Assembly (NCBI GenBank): GCA_029817715.1
Contig: JARUPY010000538.1
Span: 2,914,001 to 2,978,000, forward strand
DNA from: Melastoma dodecandrum
Lineage: Eukaryota; Streptophyta; Magnoliopsida; Myrtales; Melastomataceae
DNA length: 64,000 nt
Reading direction: 5' to 3'
Shown here: positions 9,671 through 21,107 of the stretch, piece by piece
Layout of the letters: every line of letters starts with the position of its first letter
How positions within the stretch are numbered: the first letter of the stretch is position 1
The notes under the pieces: generated by a model
The model's database searches: none
Seen by the model: the letters and a program-made list of their open reading frames with translations, nothing else
What the model was told of the DNA's origin: nothing
Translations under genes and position numbers: made by a program

Positions 9671-11983
9671 TGAGGTAATCTGGAAAGATTTTCTCGCAAG
9701 GATATTAGAAATACCTCAAATTATTCTTGGTCGACATGTACCCTAAAAACTCATCAAGAAAATTATTAGTCGCAATGAAAACAAAAGTAGCTAAATGTAC
9801 ATGCACACTATGCTTAATTTTGTCTTCTCTTTGAAAGCATGTTTCTAAGCGAGAGCAGAGAAGCTTTTTCTGATTTCTCTCGTGTTTCACTCTCATTTCT
9901 GAAAGTCATTTCAGTTGGATTTCGGAATTCCTTTGACTTGGATGCTCATGTACCGGTCGAAGGAGACTTTACTTGGGTTATCATGTGGCTTTGGCATAAG
10001 GCCTTTAAAGTGAAAGTTCAAATCAGTTGTTTGAAAGAAGGAGTCTAAGGACCTCATTGAAAGCTACTGGATCGTAGAGGTTCCACCATTCAAACGATTT
10101 CTCCATCCTTCAGACAGCTCACCAGTTGACGTGTTTTGTTGGGATGAACCGTTGGTAGGTGTGGACAATCCACTTTTGGGGAAAGCTTTGTTTTAGAATT
10201 GTTTGAGGAGTAGCACCTTTGCTTTTGTGACCAGCAATGTCGGCCCTGGTGCTTTATCTTTTGCTCTTTTGATTTTCATCTTGCGCTCTCTTTTAAAGAC
10301 TTTGGTCTTTGCGCTAATTCTTTCTTTTCTTTGCTGGATTACAGGGATTTGCCCCGCTTTATTTTCTGACAATATCTTTTCGAACTTGTGTTTTTGAGAA
10401 GCTCGGTCCTTGGGAACGACTCAACTGGTGAGCTTAACTGTCGATAGTGCTTCTTCGCTTGAATCTTAAGGAAATGTAGCCTCCATGATCCATTGCTTCC
10501 GATTCCTAGCTACAGGATCTCCATTTTAACCTCGATGTGAGGCGGTCCTTAGACTAGTTGGGTATAGTGTGTGTACAAAAACTTCAACTTTGGCTCGAAA
10601 GGGGCTAGCAATGGTTAATGTTCTGTGTTTGGGGTTGAGAAGAAATGCTCGATCTCATCCCGGTTTAGAGCATCTTTTGTCAAAGGATTCGTCACCCACC
10701 TGAACGCTCGTGTATGAATCCTCACAGTGTTTACGCTCATCATTCTAGGTGAGTGTTTAGAAATAGGTTTGCCTTCTCCACTCTCGCCCAGAAACATTCT
10801 TATTATCAAAAATTCCAAATTGTATGCAATCGGGCACACAAATGCTTAAGAAATGAACAGGTTTAAATACTCAAACCTCTATGGTGCTATTGTGCACTCT
10901 TGCGCTCTATGTCTCTTTTTGTTTTTAGACTGAACTCGGAACGGCTTCCACCCGACCACCCACGCCGTTGCCTAGGAATACTGTACGGATATCCATGTGC
11001 CTGCACAGTTGACAACGGACGGAGACGAAGTTAATTCATGTATTTTGACTCTCACTTGAGGAGATGAAGTAAAATATCCGCTGGGGAGTTGAGATGGACA
11101 CGCCCATCTCAATGGTCGTTCTGACTTTATCTAAGGGATGATAAAAATCTTGTTAGAGAGTAATGTAAATGATACTCCCTTTTGGCATGGTTTTTTTTTA
11201 TGATAACGACAAAGGCAATCTCGAAGCTTTGGTTCGAAATTTTCCACCCAACCGCCCGCGCCTTTGTCAATAACATAGGATGCTCATGTACCTATGTTAG
11301 GCAAAGGACGGACAACAGGTGAGCTCATGTGACCTGTTTTCTTTTAAAGTAAGAATGAAGTTTGTTCATGTAACTTCATTTATATGAAAGGCGAAGTAGA
11401 GTTTTGACACTTCCCTTTTTGCATGATTTCATCATTGCATCTTCGTCCGATGGAATCGAAGGTCTGACGAAATAGCTACTCTTGCTTGATGTCTGTTGTG
11501 TAAGGATGCTCATGTACCTATCAAACAGATGGCTAGAAACAAGGAAATTCTTGTAACTTGTTTCTGTTAGAGTAAGAATGAAGTTTGCTCGTGTAACTTC
11601 ATTTGTAAGAAAAGTGAAGTAGAATTTTGGTACTTCCTTTTTGCATGGTTTCGTCATTGCGTCTTCGTCCGATGGAATCGAAGGTCTGACGAACTTGCTA
11701 CAAGACTTTGGCTTGAAGCTTTGCCGCCCTACCACCCTCGCCTTTGTCATAGGAGTTATGTACCACTCGTATGAGGAGCTCTTGTACCTGCCCACGAGAC
11801 AAAGGACATAAGCGAAATGTGTTCATGTAATTTCGCTTAACTTGAATGAGGAGAAGAATGATTGTGCATTTCTCCCTTCTCCCTGATGTCAGCCTTCTTT
11901 ATCCTGAGTGATTTTTTTGAGGTGTAAAAGAATTCAGCTGACAGGTATCATCTCAAAAGTCCCACTTGAGACCCGGATACCAT
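9671..11983 (-). other. Ogre 3' untranslated region with repeats and hairpins
   Basis: About 2.3 kb between the pol stop and the polypurine tract holds no convincing gene. Ogre elements often carry repeats here. The part at 10980-11840 is made of related modules, each with short palindromes around a TCATGT-like core. A clear 223-bp tandem duplication (11272-11472 and 11493-11695) is listed separately. The part at 9700-10900 looks like a decayed version of similar sequence. Confidence 0.7.
11272..11695. repeat. 223-bp tandem repeat with hairpins in the Ogre 3' region
   Basis: Two copies lie 223 bp apart. The segment from about 11349 to 11472 matches 11572 to 11695 closely, including TCGTCCGATGGAATCGAAGG in both. 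Each copy contains three short hairpins with an 11-nt loop. A third, shorter and more diverged module follows, with hairpins near 11766-11798 and at 11810-11838. Confidence 0.8.
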
Positions 11984-14900
11984 TCAGGTGTAATATCGTC
12001 GGAGAGCATCTGCGTTAATTGCTTGTGGCAGTTCTCCTCCATCCATTCTTGCTAAGATGGTTGCTCCTCCCGAGAAGACGTGCTTGACGACGAACGGTCC
12101 TTCGTAGTTTGGAGCAAATTTTCCTCGTGGATCCCTGACATTCGGTAGGATTCTTTTAAGGACGAGGTCACCTGGCTTGTACCTGATTGGCTTGAACTTT
12201 TTGTTGAACGCTCTAGACATGCGTTGTTGATAGCATTGCATGTGGTGAGCTGCGGCAAGTCGTTTCTCATCTATGAAGTCGAGGTGGGCGAGTCGGTGAT
12301 TGGCCTTCTCTTCTTCTGTCATGTTGCTTTGGGATGATATCCTGAGAGTTGGCAATTTGACCTCTGCTGGAATGACTGCTTGAGTGCCGTAGACGAGCTT
12401 GAAGGGAGTTGCCCTAGTCGAGGTGCGCATCGTCGTTCTGTAGGCGAGTAACGCGAAAGGGAGCTTCTCGTGCCAATCGCGATAGGTAACTGCTGTCTTC
12501 TGAAGGATCTTCTTCATGTTTTTGTTGGCAGCTTCGACTGCACCATTCATTTGTGGACGATACGGTGAAGAGTTGAGATGTTTGATTCGAAATTCCATAC
12601 ATAGGGATTCCATTAGTTTGCTGTTGAAGTTTGAACCATTATCTGTGACTAATAGCTCTGGAACTCCATATCTGGCGATGATGTTCGCCCTCATGAAACG
12701 CACAACGTTGTTTGCTGTGACTTCTTTGAAGGATTGTGCTTCAACCCACTTGGTGAAGTAATCGATTGCGACCAGTAAAAATCGATGCCCGTTGGATGCC
12801 TTGGGATTGATGGGCCCGATCACGTCCATGCCCCACATTAAGAATGACCACGGTTCAAATAGCGGGTAAAGTCTTGTTGGAGGCACATGTACCTTGTCGC
12901 TGTAAATTTGACACTTGTGACATGTTTTGACATATTTGATGCAATCGGCTTCCATTGTGAGCCAATAATATCCCTGTCGCATGATTTTCTGGGCAAGAGC
13001 GTATCCGTTCATGTGCGGTCCGCAAACCCCTTCATGGACTTCGACAATGAGGGCTTCAGCTTCTTGCTTGGTGACGCATCGCATGAGAGCTGTCGTGAAG
13101 GATTTTTTGTACAAGGTATCACCGTCTAGAAAATAACTTCTTGTTATCCTCCGGATGAACTTGCGTTCTTTCCCCGTGCTGTTCTGGGGAAATCCTCCTG
13201 ATTGCAAATGATTCTTGATGTCCGTGAACCAAGGTAGGGAATCCTCAGGTTGACTTTGCTCAATATGCATGCAGCTTGGATCATCAGCAATATTGATGCG
13301 CAAGGGCTCGATGTCCATTTCTCCAGCCAACGGAATCATTGAGGCGAGCACTGCAAGAGCATCAGCAAATCGATTATCAGTTCGGGGGAGATAATTAAAT
13401 TCAATATCAGTAAATTGTCTAATCAGTGTTTGTAGATAATCCTGATATGGAATGAGCTTTGGGTCTCGAGTGCGCCATGCTCCATTTGTCTGGGAGATGA
13501 TGAGTACCGAATCTCCATGAACATCGAGGAGCTTAACCCGCATGTCGAGTGCACAAAGTAGGCCGAGGATGCACGCTTCATATTCAGCTATGTTGTTCGT
13601 GCAGGGAAAGGTAACTTTGGCGGCCGTTGGGTAATATTGTCCATCTGGGGAGATTACCACAGCTCCTATTCCCGATCCTGAGGAATTAACCGCACCGTCG
13701 AAGTACATCTTCCACCTTGGTTCTTGTTCCATGAGCAAGATGTTCTCATCTGGTAGTCCGATTTCCAAAGATGAATCGTCCGTCCCTGGATATTCAGCGA
13801 TGTGATCAGCGATTGTTCTCCCCTTGACTGACTTCGTGGAGTGGAGTCGAATGTCGAATTCGGCGAGCTGCAATTGCCACTTTGATACTCTTCCCATCAA
13901 TGTTGGCTTGTCAAAGAGATATTTGAGTGGGTCATTCTCGGACACTAACAGGATCTCATAATGCAGAGTATACTGTCGGAGTCGGTGGAGAACCCAAATG
14001 AGTGCGCAGTAGGTACGCTCAGAAGTTGTGTATCTTGACTCGCAATCTATAAATTTCTTGCTGAGGTAGTAAATCGCGTGCTCCTTGGCACCTGGCAATT
14101 GTTGGGCGAGCATGGCTCCAAATGATTCTTCCCTGACGGTGAGATAGAGCGTGAGAGGATGCCCCGGCTTTGGCGGGATAAGAACTGGTGGTTCTGTCAA
14201 ATACGCCTTAATCTGCTCAAATGCGATCTTGCAATCATCGTCCCACTCAAATTTGACGTCTTTCCTTAATTTCTTGAACAGTGGTTTGCATGTGTCGGCT
14301 AGGTTGGAGATGAATCGTCCGATGTAGTTGACACGACCCATGAAGCCGCGGATCTCTTTGACTGACCTTGGAGCTGGGAGATCACGAATTGCTTCGATTT
14401 TATCAGGATCAATCTCAATGCCTTTGTTACTGACAACGAAACCAAGAAGTTTGCCCGAAGTTGCTCCAAACACGCATTTGGCGGGGTTGAGGCGCAGCTT
14501 GTACTTACGAAGCCGTTCGAATAGTTTCCGGAGAATGACAATGTGGTTTTCATCTTCCTTGGACTTGGCGATCATATCGTCGACGTAGACTTCAATTTCG
14601 TGATGCATCATGTCATGAAATAAAACCACCATAGCACGTTGGTAAGTTGCCCCAGCATTCTTGAGTCCAAAAGGCATAACTCGATAACAGAACGTGCCCC
14701 AGGGCGTCGTGAAGGTTGTCTTTTCTTTGTCTTCTTCGGCCATGCGAATCTGATTGTAACCGGAGAATCCATCCATGAAAGAGAATCTGTTGAATCCAGC
14801 GGTATTGTCCACCAATAGGTCGATGTGCGGGAGTGGAAAGTCATCCTTGGGACTCGCCTTGTTGAGGTCGCGGTAGTCGACGCAGACTCGGACCTTTCCG

Positions 14901-15387
14901 TTCTTCTTGATGACAGGGACTATGTTGGCAACCCATTGTGGATAGGTAGACACTTCGATAAAGTTGACCCTCAGCAGCTTATCCACTTCTTCCTTGATGG
15001 CAAGGGCTAGTTCAGGCTTATACCGGCGTTGCTTTTGCTTTATAGGATGAACTGACGGGTTTGTAGGAATCTTGTGCTCCACAATCTCCGAATCTAATCC
15101 CGGCATGTCTGTGTACGACCAAGCGAAGACGTCAGAGAATTCCTTGAGCAAGTTGGTGATGTCTTCAGTTTCATTGTTTGATAAGTCTGCGCCAACGAAC
15201 AATTCCTTGGGGTCATCTTGAGTTCCGATGTTGATTGAAACTGGCCTCTGCAGTGTGATGTCCTTTGGTTCTTCATGTCGTTGAAGACCTTGTTCCAAGC
15301 CATAGTATCCCTCTATGGATTTAGGGTCATCTACTGCTTCTCCGTCTTGTTCAAGGGTGTTCTCGGGTGTACCCGAAGCGCCGTTCC
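11984..15387 (-). CDS. Ogre pol: reverse transcriptase, RNase H domains and integrase
   Basis: The frame is open from a probable splice acceptor (exon start 15387) to the stop at 11984, about 1,130 residues without a break. Motifs in order: RT with VDYRDLNKASPKDDFPLP, FMDGFSGYNQI, MPFGLKNAGATYQ and VYVDDM; the usual gypsy RNase H; a second RNase H starting YFDGAVNSSGSGIGAV, the dual RNase H typical of the Tat lineage; then integrase with an HHCC finger (HEGVCGPH, CHKC) and catalytic DDE residues in GMDVIGPI, VTDNGSNF and NGAVEAANK. All catalytic residues looked for are present. No ATG is near the start, which fits production by splicing from gag-pro. Confidence 0.92.
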
Positions 15388-15689
15388 TGAAAAGGAGCAG
15401 AAATCAGAGTGATGCATTGAAATGAATCATTCGAAATATCGTTTCATGCGACAATAAGGCATGCGCTTATGACCAAAAGAAAATGTTGTGGGATCAGGAC
15501 TCAGCGGGTCCCTCGTCGTTTCCTCAGATTCGCCCTGATCATCAGCGGCCCGATCCCACAAACGCCCTAGGTATTGCCTAGGGGTCGCGTTACATATAGA
15601 CAACCTTGCTAGTCCGCGACCAGAATGTAGCAAGGTAACCTACTCAAGACTCTACTTATCTAAGTGCAGAAAAGTAAAGATGGAAAGTT
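15388..15689 (-). other. Probable Ogre intron between protease and RT
   Basis: After the gag-pro stop the minus strand has stops in the frames checked, then a pyrimidine-rich TTTCTGCTCCTTTTCAG directly before the open RT frame, a good plant splice acceptor. Ogre elements are known to have an intron here. I could not fix the donor, which should lie near or before the gag-pro stop. Confidence 0.55.
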
Positions 15690-18600
15690 TCACCCGTCGA
15701 GAGGCATGTCAGACTCGGCCAGGGTCGACGCTTCCATCATACAAACTTCTTCTTCGGACTCTTGTGTCCTGGTCTTCTTGTCTTCTTTCTTCTCCGCTTC
15801 TTCGCTAGTAGTAGGAGAATCCAAGCGCCTGTTCGGAGGAGGCGCTTCGAACCTTGGAGGCGTCCGGGGTGGAATTGGCACTACTGGAGCTCGGAAGTAC
15901 GGCGCCCGCATGCGAGGTCGACGCCTCTGCCCGAGCCCGATATTCACTTGGACGACATTAACATGTTCAATAGTCATCTGCTCGTCATCGACTTCTTCAT
16001 CCTTCTGGATCTTCACATTCTCCAACTTCTCCGATAGGATTTCGCCCTCCATTGTCGCCGCCGATGATCGGACGAAACGGATGGCCGATTTGCTGATGGG
16101 GTGATTGCCTTGTTTGCGCCGCACTTTGCCAGTGAACCCGAGTCCAGTAGTCCCTGCTGGAGCTGGGATAGTGATCGGATAAATCATTCCTTGTCCTCTG
16201 ATTCCGAGTCCTTGGCCCGGTTGATACCCATGTCGGAGGAACTCCTTTGCAGCGCTGATGTTGCCCCATGTCATCAGGGGGTCAGATTTGTAGTCGCGCC
16301 TCACCATGTTGACCAACTCCAGGGTCTGTGTTGTTGACGGCTCTTCGGTTGGCTCTCCCACGTACGACATGTCAATCTCGTGGCAAAGCTCCATTGAATG
16401 TTCTCCCCGGACGGTGATGAGCTTGCCATCTGAGGAAAATCGAATCATCTGATGAAGCGTTGAGGGAACTGCCCCAGCTTGGTGAATCCATGGACGCCCT
16501 AGCAACATGTTGAAGGACCCCGCAGTCTCCAGAATCTGGAATTGGGTAGAGAAGAGGGTTGGCCCAACTTTGATTTCCAATGTGACTTCCCCATGGGCCT
16601 GCCGCTTCGCGCCGTCGAAAGCCCGAATAGTTAAGCCGGATTGTGAAAGCTTTTCCAAGTTGATGCCGAGCTTTTGAGCTACCGCCAACGGGATGATATT
16701 AACCCCTGACCCGCCATCGATGAGGACCTTGGAGATGGTGGTATCACGACACTTGAGCGTGATGAAGAGAGCATTGTTGTGATCCGGCCCCTGTTCCGGT
16801 AGATCGTCTTCCGAGAAGGTAATTATGTTGTTTGCCAGCATGCTGCTCATGTACGCATCTAACGCCGCGACTTCAACCTGCTCTGGCACATGTACCTCGG
16901 CTAGAAACTTCTCCAACATCTCCCTGTGCTTGTCAGATGAATGGATGAGGTCGAATAGTGAGATTTGGGCTGGCTGTTTTCGGAGCTGCTCGACTATATC
17001 GTAGTCGCTTCCCTTTACCGTATAAATCACCTTGCGGATTTGCTCGTTTGAAGGCGCCTTGGGCTTCGAAGATTCGGCTGGAGACGAGGCTTCAGGGGCT
17101 GGCACTACCCTTCCGGAGCGGGTAATTAATTCAACTTCTGGGCTGAGAGACGTGCAGGTGGGTCCCATCATGACCGGAATCCTTGGTTCAGTCACAGGCG
17201 ATGATTCTGTCTGACACGCTTCAGGTTGTGTTGATCCCAAAGAAACATAAACGTACGGCATCTTTGGCTGCCGATAGGGAACCAATGTAAATCCATCTGG
17301 CAGGATAGTGGGCTGAACACTTCTGCTGGACTGGGGCGCACGACCTCTTCCTCGACCTCTTCCTCGACCTCGGCTGCGGCCTCGACCTCGACCACGACCG
17401 ACGCTTAGGACATTGTCACTCCTTGGTTGTGCATACTCATATTCATACATGTTCACTTCTTCTTCTTCCTGTTCGGCCAAGATTGAAAAGAAATTTGCCC
17501 CGATATAATTTACATGCTCAGGAAGAGGATTGCTCTTAACATTTGGGGCAGCCGCAGGCGCAGAAAATGTAATGGCTCTGTCGTCCAACAGATTCTGAAT
17601 CTTGAACTTCAAGGCGATGCAATCTTTGGTGTCATGCCCTGCTGCTCCTGAGTGGTATTGACACACCGCCTTGGGGTTGTATCCGAACGAGGAGGGGTTG
17701 GTTGGTTTGGCTTCAACGGGCTTGATGAAACCCATGTCCCTCAATCGAACAAACATAATATCCAGGGGATCGGGCGTAGGGGTCAAGTCCTCTAGCCTCC
17801 GTCGTGGACGCTCCATTTGTGCAGGCCTTGGCTGCTGTTGTCCCGCCATGTTGACTGGGGGTCTAAAACGGGTTGCTGCCGGGGCTGGAGGCTTGAGCGC
17901 GGCTGCGATATACGTCCTTGGCGCGTACGATGTCGGGGGTGGTGTTGCCCTCATCGATTGCCTGTTCTGCTCAGTAGTCGCAATAAGCTCCTTGGGCCTA
18001 GGCTTCACTGCCGGTTTCGCTGAAGGGGAAGGGATTAGCCCTTCTCGATTTACTCCGTCAAGCTTGTCTGCATTGATGACTGCCTGGGCGAAGGTGGAGA
18101 ATGTCTGCCCGATCATGTAGGGCATGTACTCACGTGGGAGCAGCTGGAGGAATTCGTCGACGAGTTCCCTTTCTGTAAGCGCCGGCTTTATCTGAGACGC
18201 GATATGCCTGAACCGGTAGGCAAACTGTTTAACGTCTTCGGTGCGGTATCTCTTCAATTTCCGCAAATCCGATATTGTAGGCGCCATCTCAACATTGAAG
18301 CTGTAGTAGTTGATGAAGTCAAGGGCCAAGTCTTTGAAAGTTGCATACTGACTAACATCCTTGGTGTAGTACCAGTGCAGCGCTGATTCCACCAAACTCT
18401 CTTGGAACATGGCAATGCGGAATTTATCGTCTGCTGGATATACTGCCATCTTGTGGCAGAAGTGCTTGAGATGTAATTCCGGGCAGCCGTTTCCACGGAA
18501 TTTCTCAAATTCGGGCATCTTGAACTTTGGCGGGACTTGAATCTGAGGGATCTGGTAGTTGGCGTACTCCCAGTTGTGTGCCCGATGCCCCTGGATGGCG

Positions 18601-19607
18601 TTCAGGCGCTCTTCCAGCTTTGCCATGCGGCGAGCCTCTTCTTGCTGCATTGAGGCAATCCTAGCCTCGAGCCTTGTCTCGAAAGCGCTGGTCTGTTGTT
18701 GCTCGCCAAATAACTCGTCGACGATCGCTGCGTTACGGGTTCGTGGGCTTGGCAAGGCTGGTTCCACATGCGGAACTGAGGGGGTGGCAATTGGCTGGGA
18801 AATTCTGAAAGCAGGAGGTGTGAAGGTTGTTTGAGGGTAGGGAGTTGGCCCGGTTGTTTGAGTGTGGGTGTGGGGAGTTGGCCCGTACGACATTGGGAGG
18901 TAGGGAGTTGGCCCACGGGATGTTGGTTGAGGGTAGTATGGAGGCAGATATGGCTGAGGCGTGGGAAGGGAAAGGGGTGGCCCACTCATGTACGGGTTAG
19001 ATAAAGGTGCTACACTTGTGGAGGTAGCGGTTCCGGGCATGACCGGATTATAGGGAGGTAGAGTATTTGGTGAAGTGTTTAGGTTAGCATGGAATGGGTA
19101 TGTTGATGTTTGGGGTACTGGCATGACAGGAGGAAGGTGGGGATTTCGGGAGGTGGCAGGAGCAGGGGTGGCTGCTAGCTGTCGTTGGAGAAGCTCAGCC
19201 ATCATCGTCTTTAAAGAAGAGAGCTCGACTGTGAGAGACTCCACCTTGTCCCCCAGTGAAGGAGGGCCGGCGCCTTGGGCCAGTATGTTTGAGGTGGAAT
19301 TGAGGGGAGCTGCCGCCAGAAGAGCAGCTGACGATATCACCGACGGCGCTGTTGACGCAACTAGCGGTGGGACGTACATCGGTGAGGTCCTCCCATCTGA
19401 GGGTTGTCCGGTAGTGAGGATGGTCTGGGGCAACGACGGGAAGGCGAACATTGGGAAAGGTGAGGCAGCTTCCATTTCGGCCGAGAAGTCAATGGCGGCG
19501 GGCGACGGGACGGCAATGGTGACTCCGGCAGCCGGGGCCATCTCTTCTTCCGCTGCCGGAGACAGGACCATGGGAGTCAGTGCTTGTCCTGCCGAAGCTT
19601 CGGCCAT
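15690..19607 (-). CDS. Ogre Gag-protease with RG tract and G-patch
   Basis: ATG 19605-19607 opens an uninterrupted frame of about 1,305 codons. In order: a Pro-rich low-complexity N-terminal region with many TPYLP/GPTP-like repeats; a gag core (FRGNGCPELHLKHF, FINYY, RFRHIA); a modified CX2HX5HX4C finger (CQYHSGAAGHDTKDC); an RG-repeat tract starting VGRGRGRGR; an aspartic protease with KVLIDGGSGVNIIP and MLLGRPWIH; then a G-patch-like segment (GYQPGQGLGIRGQG, TGLGF) and a basic, acidic tail. The protease has IDGGS where many retropepsins have DSG/DTG, as other Tat-type elements do. The gene lies 305 bp after ORF1. Confidence 0.9.
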   Translation of the reverse strand: MAEASAGQALTPMVLSPAAEEEMAPAAGVTIAVPSPAAIDFSAEMEAASPFPMFAFPSLPQTILTTGQPSDGRTSPMYVPPLVASTAPSVISSAALLAAAPLNSTSNILAQGAGPPSLGDKVESLTVELSSLKTMMAELLQRQLAATPAPATSRNPHLPPVMPVPQTSTYPFHANLNTSPNTLPPYNPVMPGTATSTSVAPLSNPYMSGPPLSLPTPQPYLPPYYPQPTSRGPTPYLPMSYGPTPHTHTQTTGPTPYPQTTFTPPAFRISQPIATPSVPHVEPALPSPRTRNAAIVDELFGEQQQTSAFETRLEARIASMQQEEARRMAKLEERLNAIQGHRAHNWEYANYQIPQIQVPPKFKMPEFEKFRGNGCPELHLKHFCHKMAVYPADDKFRIAMFQESLVESALHWYYTKDVSQYATFKDLALDFINYYSFNVEMAPTISDLRKLKRYRTEDVKQFAYRFRHIASQIKPALTERELVDEFLQLLPREYMPYMIGQTFSTFAQAVINADKLDGVNREGLIPSPSAKPAVKPRPKELIATTEQNRQSMRATPPPTSYAPRTYIAAALKPPAPAATRFRPPVNMAGQQQPRPAQMERPRRRLEDLTPTPDPLDIMFVRLRDMGFIKPVEAKPTNPSSFGYNPKAVCQYHSGAAGHDTKDCIALKFKIQNLLDDRAITFSAPAAAPNVKSNPLPEHVNYIGANFFSILAEQEEEEVNMYEYEYAQPRSDNVLSVGRGRGRGRSRGRGRGRGRGRAPQSSRSVQPTILPDGFTLVPYRQPKMPYVYVSLGSTQPEACQTESSPVTEPRIPVMMGPTCTSLSPEVELITRSGRVVPAPEASSPAESSKPKAPSNEQIRKVIYTVKGSDYDIVEQLRKQPAQISLFDLIHSSDKHREMLEKFLAEVHVPEQVEVAALDAYMSSMLANNIITFSEDDLPEQGPDHNNALFITLKCRDTTISKVLIDGGSGVNIIPLAVAQKLGINLEKLSQSGLTIRAFDGAKRQAHGEVTLEIKVGPTLFSTQFQILETAGSFNMLLGRPWIHQAGAVPSTLHQMIRFSSDGKLITVRGEHSMELCHEIDMSYVGEPTEEPSTTQTLELVNMVRRDYKSDPLMTWGNISAAKEFLRHGYQPGQGLGIRGQGMIYPITIPAPAGTTGLGFTGKVRRKQGNHPISKSAIRFVRSSAATMEGEILSEKLENVKIQKDEEVDDEQMTIEHVNVVQVNIGLGQRRRPRMRAPYFRAPVVPIPPRTPPRFEAPPPNRRLDSPTTSEEAEKKEDKKTRTQESEEEVCMMEASTLAESDMPLDG

Positions 19608-19911
19608 CACTGCTCGGATGGCACGATATTTGGGGCGCTTTCGGTATGGAGCTATTGCTCAGTACCTTGTTTCAAAACAAAGGAAAATCCGATCAGCATC
19701 AAGCAGTGATACCATGGATGCATGATATGTAGTGATGCATGATGCGTCTAATGTAGGGATCGGATTGTTCTCACTCGAATTTAACCCCAAAAGAAACGAA
19801 TTAGATAGAGACCAACAAGTTCAACATCTTCGTAAAAGTTAAAATACAATCAATTGAAATGAAAGATAGAACGGGTTCGCAGGCCCGATGGCTGCATGAC
19901 GACGCCGTCGA

Positions 19912-21107
19912 TCAGGTACGATCCCACTGAGCGTGACGCTTCCTCCAGAAGCGCTGGGACTGAGCTACGCGATCCTCCTCCTCGGGTTCTGGTGGAATCT
20001 CGCAGATTTCCTCCGTGAGGGTCATCCATGTGCGGGAGATGTGCGCGATCACCCTCTGGAGTGCTGTCTTGATCACTTTGTCGTCGAGGCTGAGCGGTCG
20101 GAAGAGGTGCTGTGGAGGTGCTCTGATCCTCGGAGTCAATCCCAGCTGGTGTCGGACTTGAAATGGCGCGTAGTAGGAGGTGCCTCCGAATCCCATGATC
20201 GGAATGAAGTATCCGTCCGTCGAGGAGGTGATTGCATCATCCGTGTCGAAGCAGCGGGCTCTCTGGTAGAAATCGGCAGGCTCCAGAGACCGAAACAGAG
20301 CGTCCACTCCAACGAAAGAGCGTGCAGGCAGGCGGGCACGCTCGACGATGCGGGCAAGTAACCCCGGTGTGTGCTCCCTAGTGAAGGCTTCTCCCGTGAT
20401 CCCGAGATGGGTGTAAAACCATACTTGCAGCAGGGACGGGCAGAAAGTCATCCGGTGATTGCGGACTCCTCGCTTGGCTTCGAGCACAATGTTGGTAAGG
20501 CTGAAGTTGGTCTCTCCAATGAGGTTGGGAAGGAAAGGAGCGTCTTCAAGTATTGCCTTGGTGATGTAGACAGCTCGCCGGTTGATTGTCTTCTCGTTCT
20601 GCGGGTAGAGTATCGTCCCGACGAACAGCAGGATGAACGCTCGTGCTGATCCTTGGCCTTCTCCTATGCTCGGGTTGTATGGCACGAGCTGCAGATCGAC
20701 GACGTCTTTGATGCTGAGATCCCCTTGGGAGTTGAAGAGCCCGGGTACACTTGCTGATGATATCTGAAGAAGCTTCGCTATGTACTCCTTCGGTTTGTCG
20801 ATCCGAGGCAGGGGCAGTATTCCTGCGCGGTGGTCATCTCGGCGAGGTTGATGTACTCCTCGTAGAGCGGCGCCAACTTCAAGTCCCCGAAGCGAAAGAC
20901 GAAGGCGTCTGGGTCCCACCGTGCTACTAGATTTTGTAGGAGGGCCCAATCCAGCTCCAGGTGAATGAGGTGGAAGAGCCCTTTGAGCTTGGACTGCACG
21001 AACTCCCGCTCGGACGGCCTCAGCAATGGCAACCACCGGTGGAGGTGATGAGCGTCAGGCATATTCTTTTGTCGCAGCGAGATGGGCTCCATGAGGTTTT
21101 CCTGCAT
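19912..21107 (-). pseudogene. Ogre extra ORF1, plant-mobile-domain-like, frame-broken
   Basis: ATG 21105-21107 starts a frame with SKLKGLFHLIHLELDWALLQ and LAPLYEEYINLAEM, continued in another frame from about 20830 by LPLPRIDKPKEYIAKLLQ and a long frame to 19912. Together they make about 395 residues separated by one apparent 1-nt shift near 20820-20850. ORF1 upstream of gag is a signature of Ogre elements and is related to the plant mobile domain family; its job is unknown. The C-terminal part keeps a basic, Trp-rich end. A programmed frameshift cannot be excluded, but simple decay is more likely. Confidence 0.75.

Noticed and set aside
11376..11795. 139-codon minus-strand frame with internally repeated VRPSIPSDEDAM
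   Set aside because: The protein repeat simply reflects the 223-bp DNA tandem repeat; no start context or known domain.
9656..11983. CRISPR-like array suggested by regular short palindromes
   Set aside because: Repeats are variable-stem hairpins within a retrotransposon in a plant genome; there are no spacers or cas genes.
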